A DNA stretch of 9,512 bases, from NCBI GenBank assembly GCA_021793875.1, contig JAJYRX010000044.1, positions 1 through 9,512 of the forward strand, written 5' to 3'. Each line of letters starts with the position of its first letter. Position 1 is the stretch's first letter. Under the pieces are notes generated by a model. The model saw only the letters and a list, made by a program, of their open reading frames with translations. It searched no databases and was not told the origin of the DNA. Source of the DNA: Pseudomonadota bacterium (lineage in GTDB: Bacteria > Pseudomonadota > Gammaproteobacteria > Burkholderiales > Burkholderiaceae_B). Both the position numbers and the translations under genes were made by a program. Positions 1-7,854 of the stretch are shown piece by piece.

Positions 1-1571
1 TCTTAACTCGTGATATCAGTAACCTTCCAGAAACTCAGCTAAACCGCCTCGATGAATCGGGTATTGTCTATATTGGAGCAGAAGTCCGCGCTGATGATGT
101 TCTGGTTGGTAAGGTTACGCCTAAGGGTGAAACTCAGCTTACACCAGAAGAAAAACTATTGCGCGCTATATTTGGTGAAAAAGCCTCCGATGTAAAAGAC
201 ACATCCTTAAGAGTTCCTTCAGGAACTGTAGGCACAGTAATTGATGTACAAGTCTTTACTCGTGAAGGTATTGAGCGTGACAAACGTGCTCAATCCATAA
301 TTGACGATGAGCTACGTCGCTATCGCCAAGATCTTAAAGACCAGCTACGCATTGTTGAAAACGATATTTTTGATCGTATTAGCAAGTTTCTGGTTGGTAA
401 GGTGGTTAACGGTGGTCCTAAAAAGCTTGCGAAAGGTAGCACCATTACCGAAGAATATCTGCAAGAGCTGGCCAAGTCAGATCGCTGGATGTGGTTTGAT
501 ATACGTCTCGCAGATGAAGATGATGCTAATGTGTTAGAGCACTCCAAAGATTCTTTGGAGCAAAAGCGTCAGCAGTTTGATATAGCCTTTGAAGAGAAGC
601 GCAAAAAGCTTACGCAAGGCGATGAACTGCCGCCAGGTGTGCTGAAAATGGTCAAGGTCTACCTTGCTGTTAAACGTCGCCTGCAGCCAGGTGACAAAAT
701 GGCCGGACGACATGGTAACAAAGGTGTAGTGTCTCATATAACACCTATTGAAGACATGCCGCACATGGCCGATGGAACAGCGGTAGACATAGTGCTTAAC
801 CCACTTGGTGTACCTTCACGAATGAACGTGGGTCAGGTACTAGAAGTTCACCTAGGTTGGGCAGCTAAGGGCATGGGTTACCGCATTGCAGAAATGCTGG
901 AAAATGAACGTACTGCGCAAGTTAAGCAATTACGTGAGTATCTTGCCAAGGTTTACAGTGCCGCCGGTGCAGGTGATGCTGTAGGTAAGAAAATTTCCAA
1001 ACTTACTGACGATGAAATCATAGAGCTGGCACGTAATCTTAAAGATGGTCTACCAGTTGCTACTCCTGTATTCGACGGCGCAACTGAAGCCGAAATTACA
1101 GAAATGCTTGAGCTTGCATACCCGGACGAGCTTGCAAAACAACTGGACCTTACAGAAGATCGCACACAGGCATGGCTTATAGACGGACGTACAGGTGAGA
1201 AGTTCGAACGCCCAGTAACTATTGGATATATGCACTATCTCAAGCTACATCACTTAGTTGATGAGAAAATGCATGCCCGATCTACCGGACCATACTCCCT
1301 GGTAACTCAGCAGCCATTAGGCGGTAAGGCACAGTTTGGTGGTCAGAGATTTGGTGAGATGGAAGTGTGGGCACTTGAAGCATATGGTGCAGCATATACA
1401 CTTCAAGAAATGCTCACTGTTAAGTCTGACGATATAAGCGGCCGTACTAAAGTCTATGAAAACATCGTTAAAGGTGATCATGTCATAGATGCTGGCATGC
1501 CGGAATCTTTCAATGTTCTGGTCAAGGAGATCCGATCCCTTGCTCTGGACATGGATTTGGAGCGTAAATAA
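1..1571 (+). CDS. rpoB: RNA polymerase beta subunit, C-terminal part (5' end cut by window)
   Basis: This is the catalytic beta subunit of DNA-dependent RNA polymerase. The reading frame is open from base 3 with no start codon, so the gene begins upstream. About 522 C-terminal residues are visible, out of a family length of roughly 1340-1370. The visible part starts in the segment reading 'GIVYIGAEV...ILVGK'-like sequence and runs through the flap, a lineage-specific insertion (about 300-620), and the hybrid-binding core. The core has 'GDKMAGRHGNKG' (690-722) with the two active-centre lysines equivalent to E. coli K1065 and K1073, 'NPLGVPSRMN', and 'KMHARSTGPYSL' with the histidine equivalent to E. 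coli H1237 (1272-1274). The C-terminal 'FGEMEVWALEAYGAA' block, which interlocks with beta prime, is also intact. The rifampicin-binding region is not in the window. Residue patterns resemble betaproteobacterial RpoB. The stop codon overlaps the rpoC start by one base. Confidence 0.98.
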   Translation, partial: LTRDISNLPETQLNRLDESGIVYIGAEVRADDVLVGKVTPKGETQLTPEEKLLRAIFGEKASDVKDTSLRVPSGTVGTVIDVQVFTREGIERDKRAQSIIDDELRRYRQDLKDQLRIVENDIFDRISKFLVGKVVNGGPKKLAKGSTITEEYLQELAKSDRWMWFDIRLADEDDANVLEHSKDSLEQKRQQFDIAFEEKRKKLTQGDELPPGVLKMVKVYLAVKRRLQPGDKMAGRHGNKGVVSHITPIEDMPHMADGTAVDIVLNPLGVPSRMNVGQVLEVHLGWAAKGMGYRIAEMLENERTAQVKQLREYLAKVYSAAGAGDAVGKKISKLTDDEIIELARNLKDGLPVATPVFDGATEAEITEMLELAYPDELAKQLDLTEDRTQAWLIDGRTGEKFERPVTIGYMHYLKLHHLVDEKMHARSTGPYSLVTQQPLGGKAQFGGQRFGEMEVWALEAYGAAYTLQEMLTVKSDDISGRTKVYENIVKGDHVIDAGMPESFNVLVKEIRSLALDMDLERK

Positions 1572-1573
1572 TG
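1559..1573 (+). promoter_or_regulatory. rpoC ribosome binding site inside rpoB, with TAATG stop/start overlap
   Basis: GGAG at 1559-1562 lies 8 bases before the ATG at 1571-1573. It is contained in the last sense codons of rpoB. The rpoB stop TAA (1569-1571) shares its final A with the rpoC start. This arrangement sets the rpoC start and suggests that ribosomes finishing rpoB reinitiate on rpoC, which would help keep the two large subunits equimolar. The overlap is seen directly; coupling is inferred. Confidence 0.8.
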
Positions 1574-4500
1574 AAAGCGCTACTCGATTTATTTAAACAG
1601 GTTTCGCAAGACGAACAGTTTGATGCTATTAAAATTGGTATAGCATCATCCGAGAAAATTCGTTCCTGGTCGTTTGGTGAAGTCCGAAAACCTGAAACTA
1701 TTAACTATCGCACGTTTCGTCCCGAGCGCGACGGTCTTTTCTGTGCCAAAATATTTGGCCCTGTAAAAGATTACGAATGTTTATGCGGTAAGTACAAGCG
1801 CCTTAAGCATCGCGGTGTAATTTGTGAGAAGTGTGGTGTAGAGGTAACCGTAGCGAAGGTGCGCCGTGAGCGTATGGGTCACATTGAGTTGGCCAGTCCG
1901 GTTGCACACATATGGTTCCTCAAGAGCCTTCCTTCTCGTTTGGGCATGGTATTAGACATGACCCTGCGCGATATAGAAAGGGTTCTATATTTTGAAGCTT
2001 GGTGTGTAATTGAGCCAGGCATGACGCCGCTAAAACGTGGACAAATAATGTCCGATGACGACTTTCTTCTTAAGACAGAAGAATATGGCGACGACTTTGA
2101 GGCTCTTATGGGCGCAGAAGCAGTTCGTGAGCTGCTGCGCACCATAGATATAGACAAGGAAGTAGAGTCTTTACGTGCTGAAATAAAAACCACTGGTTCG
2201 GCTGCTCGTGTAAAGAAAATATCCAAGAGACTTAAAGTATTAGAAGGCTTCCAGAAGTCTGGTATCAAACCAGATTGGATGATTATGGAAGTATTGCCGG
2301 TGCTTCCACCAGAGCTACGTCCACTAGTTCCACTAGATGGTGGTCGCTTCGCAACCTCCGATCTTAACGATTTATACCGCAGGGTAATTAACCGTAATAA
2401 CCGCTTAAAACGTCTTATAGAGCTTAAGGCTCCTGATATCATATTGCGTAACGAAAAACGCATGTTGCAGGAATCAGTAGACTCCCTGCTAGATAATGGT
2501 CGTCGAGGCAAGGCTATGACGGGCGCAAACAAGCGTCAACTAAAGTCATTAGCTGACATGATCAAGGGTAAAAGCGGACGCTTCCGTCAAAACCTCCTCG
2601 GTAAACGTGTAGACTACTCTGGTCGTTCAGTTATTGTTGTCGGACCTCAGCTTAAACTGCACGAATGCGGTTTGCCTAAGCTAATGGCACTAGAGCTGTT
2701 TAAGCCATTTATTTTCAATAAGCTTGAGCTAATGGGCTTGGCTACCACTATTAAGGCCGCTAAACGCCTAGTGGAATCACAAGAGCCAGTTGTATGGGAT
2801 ATTCTCGATGACGTTATTCGTGAGCATCCAGTACTGTTAAACCGTGCACCTACGCTACACCGTCTGGGCATACAAGCTTTTGAGCCAGTTCTAATCGAAG
2901 GTAAGGCCATACAGTTGCACCCGTTAGTTTGTGCGGCATTTAACGCTGACTTTGACGGTGACCAAATGGCCGTTCATGTGCCGTTATCTCTAGAGGCGCA
3001 GCTAGAAGCACGTACACTTATGCTGGCTTCGAACAACGTATTGTTCCCGGCCAACGGTGAGCCCTCTATAGTGCCGTCACAAGACATAGTGCTTGGTCTT
3101 TACTACGCCACACGCGAACGCATTAATGCACGTGGTGAAGGCATGTTCCTTGCCGATATCGCCGAGGTTAGACGTGCATATGACAGTAAAGAGGTAGAGC
3201 TGCAGACTCGTATAACGGTTCGTATAAACGATTACGTTAAAAATGATGAAGGTGAGTGGGAGCCCATAACTAACCGTGTAGAAACAACAGTTGGTCGTGC
3301 TCTGTTATCGGAAATTCTACCCAAAGGGCTGCCTTTTAAGGCTTTGAACACAACCCTTAAGAAGAAAGAAATTTCTAACCTTATAAACATGTCATTCCGC
3401 CGTTGCGGTTTGCGTGCAACAGTAATATTGGCTGACAAGCTTATGCAGGCTGGTTTCCGCCTAGCAACTCATGGTGGAATATCAATTGCCATGGGCGATA
3501 TGCTGGTGCCAGATGTAAAAGAAAGCATACTCGAAGAGGCCAGTAACGAAGTTAAGGCTATTGATCAGCAGTATTCTTCTGGTCTGGTTACAGCTCAGGA
3601 ACGCTACAACAACGTTGTTGATATTTGGGGTAAGGCTGGTGACCGTGTTGGTAAGGCCATGATGGAGCAATTGGCCAACGAACCAGTTGTTAACCGTAAA
3701 GGTGAAGAGGTCACCCAAGAGTCGTTTAACTCTATTTACATGATGGCAGATTCGGGTGCCCGAGGCTCAGTAGCGCAGATACGTCAGCTAGCTGGTATGC
3801 GTGGGCTTATGGCCAAACCAGATGGTTCTATTATTGAAACCCCTATTACTGCTAACTTCCGTGAAGGTCTTAACGTACTTCAGTACTTTATTTCTACTCA
3901 CGGGGCGCGTAAGGGTCTAGCCGATACTGCTCTTAAAACGGCTAACTCGGGTTACTTAACGCGTCGTCTGGTAGACGTTACACAAGACCTAGTAATTACA
4001 GAGCAAGACTGTGGTACCACTCATGGTTACGCAATGAAAGCTCTGGTAGAGGGCGGTGAAGTAGTTGATCACCTTCGTGACCGTATTCTTGGCCGAGTGT
4101 TATCTGCTGATGTAATTCATCCAGACACCCACGAGGTTGCCCTAGAAGCTGGAACCTTATTAGACGAAGATGCCGTTGATCTCATTGACGAAATTGGCAT
4201 CGATGAGGTTCGTGTTCGCACACCATTAACATGTGAAACTCGTTATGGGCTTTGCGCGAGCTGTTATGGCCGTGACTTAGGGCGTGGTTCTATGGTTAAC
4301 CAAGGTGAGGCAGTTGGTGTTATTGCTGCTCAATCTATTGGTGAGCCGGGCACACAGCTTACTATGCGTACTTTCCACATTGGTGGTGCAGCATCGCGTG
4401 CAGCAATGGCTAGTGGTGTAGAAAGTAAGGTTGCGGGTACGGTTGGATTTGCATTAGGCTTGCGTTACGTAACAAACAGCAAGGGCGAGCGTGTAGCAAT

Positions 4501-5818
4501 TTCTCGTTCTGGTGAAATTGTTATATACGATGAAAGCCGTCGTGAGCGCGAACGTCACAAAATACCATATGGTGCCACTATTGATGTTGGCGACTCAGAA
4601 ACAGTTAAAGCTGGACAACGTCTGGCTCACTGGGACCCTCTAACAAGGCCAATAATTTCTGAATACTCTGGTCAGGTACGTTTCGAGAATATCGAGGAAG
4701 GCGTAACTGTTGCCCGTCAGATGGATGAGGTTACTGGCTTATCTACCTTGGTTGTAATCACACCAAAGAGTCGTACCGGACGTACGGTTCAGCGACCACA
4801 AATTAAGCTGTTAGATGAAGCTGGCGAAGAAATCCGTATAGCTGCTACTGGACATGCAGTAAACATTTCCTTCCCAGTTGGCGCGCTAATCACAGTACGT
4901 GATGGTCAGCAGGTTAATGTGGGCGAAGTTCTAGCACGTATTCCGCAAGAGTCTCAAAAAACACGTGATATTACTGGTGGTTTGCCACGAGTAGCCGAAT
5001 TATTTGAGGCTCGCTCACCCAAAGATGCGGGTATGCTGGCTGAAGTCACTGGTACTGTTTCGTTTGGTAAAGAAACCAAGGGCAAGCAGCGTCTTATAAT
5101 TACCGACCTTGATGGCGAGAGTCACGAGTTCCTGATTTCCAAAGAAAAACAGGTATTGGTACACGATGGTCAGGTGGTAAACAAGGGCGAAATGATTATA
5201 GATGGCCCTCCAGATCCGCACGATATATTACGCCTACAAGGTATAGAGCGACTGGCAATATACATTGTCAATGAAGTCCAAGATGTTTATCGCTTACAGG
5301 GCGTAAAAATCAACGACAAGCACATAGAAGTAATCGTACGTCAGATGCTTCGCCGTGTGAATATTGTTGATCCTGGCGATACCGACTTCATTACCGGAGA
5401 ACAGGTAGAGCGCTCTGAGCTGTTAAACGAAAACGATAGAGTAGAAGCAGAAGGCAAGATACCGGCTACATACGAAAACGTATTGCTAGGTATAACTAAG
5501 GCATCTCTGTCCACAGACTCGTTCATTTCAGCGGCTTCTTTCCAGGAAACCACAAGGGTTCTTACAGAAGCAGCAATAATGGGCAAGCGAGACGATCTGC
5601 GCGGACTCAAAGAAAACGTTATCGTTGGCCGCTTAATACCTGCTGGCACAGGAATGGCATATCATGCTGCACGTCACGAAAAACATGCTTTTGATCAAGC
5701 TGAGCGTGAAGCGGCACGTGCCATGGCAAACCCGTTTGAAGATTCTACTGTATCTACTGATGATGTAGTTACTGAGTCACAAGACGATGCCGACACTAGT
5801 AAAGGTTCTGAAGAGTAA
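1571..5818 (+). CDS. rpoC: RNA polymerase beta prime subunit
   Basis: This complete 1415-residue subunit carries the catalytic Mg site of RNA polymerase. Key positions coincide exactly with E. coli numbering up to the trigger loop: N-terminal zinc site C70, C72, C85, C88; catalytic 'NADFDGDQM' with D460, D462, D464; second zinc site C814, C888, C895, C898; and trigger-loop M932, R933, H936. The clamp helices that bind sigma ('NDLYRRVINRNNRLKRL') and the bridge helix around 769-804 ('ISTHGARKGLADTALKTANS') are intact. After the trigger loop comes a long insertion of the SI3 type, so the eight extra residues relative to E. coli (1407) lie in or after it. The protein ends in an acidic Ser/Thr/Asp/Glu tail after 'MANPFED'. 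The start is fixed by the GGAG site and the conserved 'MKALLDLFK' N-terminus. It is cotranscribed with rpoB and followed by a strong terminator. Sequence patterns are betaproteobacterial. ATA and CTA codons are frequent for such a highly expressed gene. Confidence 0.99.
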   Translation: MKALLDLFKQVSQDEQFDAIKIGIASSEKIRSWSFGEVRKPETINYRTFRPERDGLFCAKIFGPVKDYECLCGKYKRLKHRGVICEKCGVEVTVAKVRRERMGHIELASPVAHIWFLKSLPSRLGMVLDMTLRDIERVLYFEAWCVIEPGMTPLKRGQIMSDDDFLLKTEEYGDDFEALMGAEAVRELLRTIDIDKEVESLRAEIKTTGSAARVKKISKRLKVLEGFQKSGIKPDWMIMEVLPVLPPELRPLVPLDGGRFATSDLNDLYRRVINRNNRLKRLIELKAPDIILRNEKRMLQESVDSLLDNGRRGKAMTGANKRQLKSLADMIKGKSGRFRQNLLGKRVDYSGRSVIVVGPQLKLHECGLPKLMALELFKPFIFNKLELMGLATTIKAAKRLVESQEPVVWDILDDVIREHPVLLNRAPTLHRLGIQAFEPVLIEGKAIQLHPLVCAAFNADFDGDQMAVHVPLSLEAQLEARTLMLASNNVLFPANGEPSIVPSQDIVLGLYYATRERINARGEGMFLADIAEVRRAYDSKEVELQTRITVRINDYVKNDEGEWEPITNRVETTVGRALLSEILPKGLPFKALNTTLKKKEISNLINMSFRRCGLRATVILADKLMQAGFRLATHGGISIAMGDMLVPDVKESILEEASNEVKAIDQQYSSGLVTAQERYNNVVDIWGKAGDRVGKAMMEQLANEPVVNRKGEEVTQESFNSIYMMADSGARGSVAQIRQLAGMRGLMAKPDGSIIETPITANFREGLNVLQYFISTHGARKGLADTALKTANSGYLTRRLVDVTQDLVITEQDCGTTHGYAMKALVEGGEVVDHLRDRILGRVLSADVIHPDTHEVALEAGTLLDEDAVDLIDEIGIDEVRVRTPLTCETRYGLCASCYGRDLGRGSMVNQGEAVGVIAAQSIGEPGTQLTMRTFHIGGAASRAAMASGVESKVAGTVGFALGLRYVTNSKGERVAISRSGEIVIYDESRRERERHKIPYGATIDVGDSETVKAGQRLAHWDPLTRPIISEYSGQVRFENIEEGVTVARQMDEVTGLSTLVVITPKSRTGRTVQRPQIKLLDEAGEEIRIAATGHAVNISFPVGALITVRDGQQVNVGEVLARIPQESQKTRDITGGLPRVAELFEARSPKDAGMLAEVTGTVSFGKETKGKQRLIITDLDGESHEFLISKEKQVLVHDGQVVNKGEMIIDGPPDPHDILRLQGIERLAIYIVNEVQDVYRLQGVKINDKHIEVIVRQMLRRVNIVDPGDTDFITGEQVERSELLNENDRVEAEGKIPATYENVLLGITKASLSTDSFISAASFQETTRVLTEAAIMGKRDDLRGLKENVIVGRLIPAGTGMAYHAARHEKHAFDQAEREAARAMANPFEDSTVSTDDVVTESQDDADTSKGSEE

Positions 5819-5836
5819 ATACTCAGGAACTTGAGT
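5813..5836. repeat. Short overlapping inverted repeats after the rpoC stop
   Basis: ACTC at 5821-5824 can pair either with GAGT at 5813-5816, across the stop codon, or as part of ACTCA/TGAGT (5821-5825 with 5832-5836). The two short hairpins exclude each other. They sit just before the main terminator. They may trim or protect the 3' end, or may simply be chance symmetry; stems of 4-5 pairs are weak. No T-tract follows on the plus strand, and on the minus strand only ATTTA follows. Confidence 0.3.
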
Positions 5837-5841
5837 GCTAT

Positions 5842-5875
5842 AACCCCAGCCTTTTATTAGGTCTGGGGTTTTTTT
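5842..5875 (+). terminator. Rho-independent terminator of the rpoBC operon
   Basis: The left arm AACCCCAG (5842-5849) pairs perfectly with CTGGGGTT (5863-5870). Two further C-G pairs are possible (5850-5851 with 5860-5861) if T5862 bulges out, leaving a loop of about eight bases. Seven T residues follow or end the stem (5869-5875). It starts 23 bases after the rpoC stop. Read on the minus strand the same stem is followed by only two T residues and then ATAGC, so it is strong for rpoC but poor for the convergent operon. The stop codon and last codons of the kinase gene lie inside it. Confidence 0.9.
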
Positions 5876-7851
5876 ATGATGCTTAAACTGGGTAGGTATA
5901 GGGTTATCTTAGTTCCTTTACCAATTTCACTTTCTATATTTATTCTTCCACTGTGGCGACTAATTACAGTTTGTACAAAGGCCAAACCAAGACCCACACC
6001 CGTAGGATGTTGGGACTTATTATTTGATGACCTCTTAAATGGTACAAAAGCATTTTCTATGGTGTTTTCATCCATACCATAGCCTTGATCATGGATGCTT
6101 ATAACGTACTCATTATTTTTAATTTGCAAATTACAGGTGATTGTTGTTTTTATAGGGCTGTACTGTATGGCATTATTTATTAGGTTAATAAAGACACGCT
6201 CTATAAATTGCTGCTCACCATGCATCCAGCAAGGCTTCTCAGGTGTGTTCACTACAATTTTTATCTGTTTGCGCATTGCGGTAGCCCAGGCATCTTCGGC
6301 AGACTGTTGTAGAGATTGATTGACGTCGAACTCATGCATTTTCCATGTGGAACCTTGGGCTCTGGACAGTTCAACAAACCCATCAACTAATGACAAGGTT
6401 TGACTAGCGTATCGTTCACACTGGTTGAGCGTGTCATTTTCTTCTTGCAAACTATTATCACGTTTGTTTATTTCGCATAGCGCTAGAATCGAGTTTAAAG
6501 GGGAGCGCATATCGTGCGATAAAAAACGTATAGCATCATCCCTTTGTCTATGGGCATTCCGGCTTTGCTCTATAGCTTGATGCAACGCTCCCAAACGTTG
6601 TGTTAGTGGCCTTCGTGTACCTTTTTCCGAAACCTGAATTCTTGCTGGGTTATGGCCTTCAGTAGCTCCTATTATGTCGTTATTAAGAAGCTCTAGTTCT
6701 GTATCTATATGAAAGAGTGCGGCCTGTTGGCTACGCCATGACCATACTGGATATGACAGTATGACACCAATAATTGCGCCTATTGGTGATATCCACAAAA
6801 GTGATAAATGTAGTAGCAGAATGGGTATGGAAAAGCATCCAATAAGCACTATTAGCACAAATATGAATGCACGGTTAGGTGACAGAAGACGCAGTGCTAT
6901 TACACACATTAATACGGGAATTATGTTTAAAAAAGCGCCCAACAATATTCCGGGTTCTATTACCCATAATCCGTTTATACCGTTGTTAAGTATATTAGCT
7001 AAAATCTCAACACCAGCCATTGGCAGGCCTTTCTGAGATACTGGAGTGGGAAATGAGTCACCAAGACCGGAACTCCAAGCTCCAACAAGTACTAACTTAT
7101 CTTTAAAGAAAGATGGTTTTAAATCGCCCTTTATAACCCGATAATAAGGCACCATAGTAAATGTACCAGGTGCTCCTGACCAAGTTAGCTTGACCTTGCT
7201 GTACCCATCAAAAACAGATTTGACAGGTTCATTCTTTAAATAACCCAAATGCTTAAGCAGCTTCACAATAATATGTGTACTTATATCTGAACCTACTTTT
7301 ATCTTTGGTTGAAAACTTCGTACAACACCATCTTCGTCTATGGGTATATTTATATGTCCAATGGCCATACTGGCTGTTGCTAGGGAATCAAATGGCTCCG
7401 TTATATGTGGTGGATTCAAGCTAACTTTACTAGGTAAAAACACCTTGCCATTATTTTTGACAGCTGTAACAAGAGCCGCATCGTCATCGGGCATAAGACT
7501 GCTAGACTCAGAAAAAAGCAAGTCAATAGTTATAGCGTGTGCATCAGATAGTATCTCTAGAAGCTCTGCATGGTGTTGTCGCCTCCATGGCCAGTGACCC
7601 AAGTATTCAATACTGCTGTCGTCAATAGTAACAATTACAATTTCTGGATTTTCTGGTGCGGTATTACCTATAGACATAGCGTAGTCATATAGGCGTAGGT
7701 CAAGCTTGTTAAGCCCCAGCTTTTCTGAAGAAAAAGATAAAGAAAATGTTATAACAATAAGAAATATGCTTGCATAAAGCCACTCTCGCTTTACCCGTTG
7801 CGATAACCTTAGTTTAAGTTCGCTGCCATCGGTTGGTTCAAGCGTTGCCAT
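5857..7851 (-). CDS. CHASE2-domain membrane sensor histidine kinase
   Basis: This 664-residue protein is an inner-membrane sensor kinase. Helix TM1 spans about 24-41, preceded by basic residues. The periplasmic CHASE2 sensor spans about 42-297, with the family hallmarks 'IVIVTIDDSSIEYLGHWPW', 'GHINIPIDEDGVVR' and 'KLVLVGAWSSGLGDSFPTP...GVEILANIL'. Three closely packed helices follow (about 299-322, 328-348, 351-370), typical of CHASE2 proteins. The cytoplasmic part has a linker of about 60 residues with no recognisable HAMP or PAS, then a HisKA domain with H446 in 'FLSHDMRSPLNSI', and an HATPase domain: N box around N556-N560, G1 'DQGYGM' (588-593), F box 'AFVPF', G2 'GVGLGL' (618-623). All catalytic boxes look intact, so it should be active. 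The CHASE2 ligand is unknown. The ATG lies three bases after the stop of the upstream exported-protein gene, with no clear Shine-Dalgarno, so coupled translation is likely. The next Met is residue 59, beyond TM1, which supports this start. Its 3' end is embedded in the rpoC terminator. Confidence 0.93.
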   Translation of the reverse strand: MATLEPTDGSELKLRLSQRVKREWLYASIFLIVITFSLSFSSEKLGLNKLDLRLYDYAMSIGNTAPENPEIVIVTIDDSSIEYLGHWPWRRQHHAELLEILSDAHAITIDLLFSESSSLMPDDDAALVTAVKNNGKVFLPSKVSLNPPHITEPFDSLATASMAIGHINIPIDEDGVVRSFQPKIKVGSDISTHIIVKLLKHLGYLKNEPVKSVFDGYSKVKLTWSGAPGTFTMVPYYRVIKGDLKPSFFKDKLVLVGAWSSGLGDSFPTPVSQKGLPMAGVEILANILNNGINGLWVIEPGILLGAFLNIIPVLMCVIALRLLSPNRAFIFVLIVLIGCFSIPILLLHLSLLWISPIGAIIGVILSYPVWSWRSQQAALFHIDTELELLNNDIIGATEGHNPARIQVSEKGTRRPLTQRLGALHQAIEQSRNAHRQRDDAIRFLSHDMRSPLNSILALCEINKRDNSLQEENDTLNQCERYASQTLSLVDGFVELSRAQGSTWKMHEFDVNQSLQQSAEDAWATAMRKQIKIVVNTPEKPCWMHGEQQFIERVFINLINNAIQYSPIKTTITCNLQIKNNEYVISIHDQGYGMDENTIENAFVPFKRSSNNKSQHPTGVGLGLAFVQTVISRHSGRINIESEIGKGTKITLYLPSLSIIKKPQT

Positions 7852-7854
7852 TAG

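Noticed and set aside
157..161. TTG as start of an rpoB fragment
   Set aside because: The frame is open and conserved RpoB sequence back to base 3, so this is an internal leucine codon.
1879..2532. 217-codon open frame on the minus strand
   Set aside because: It lies wholly antisense to the strongly conserved clamp region of rpoC and its translation is Ser/Arg-rich low-quality sequence with no recognisable domain; it is a shadow of codon usage.
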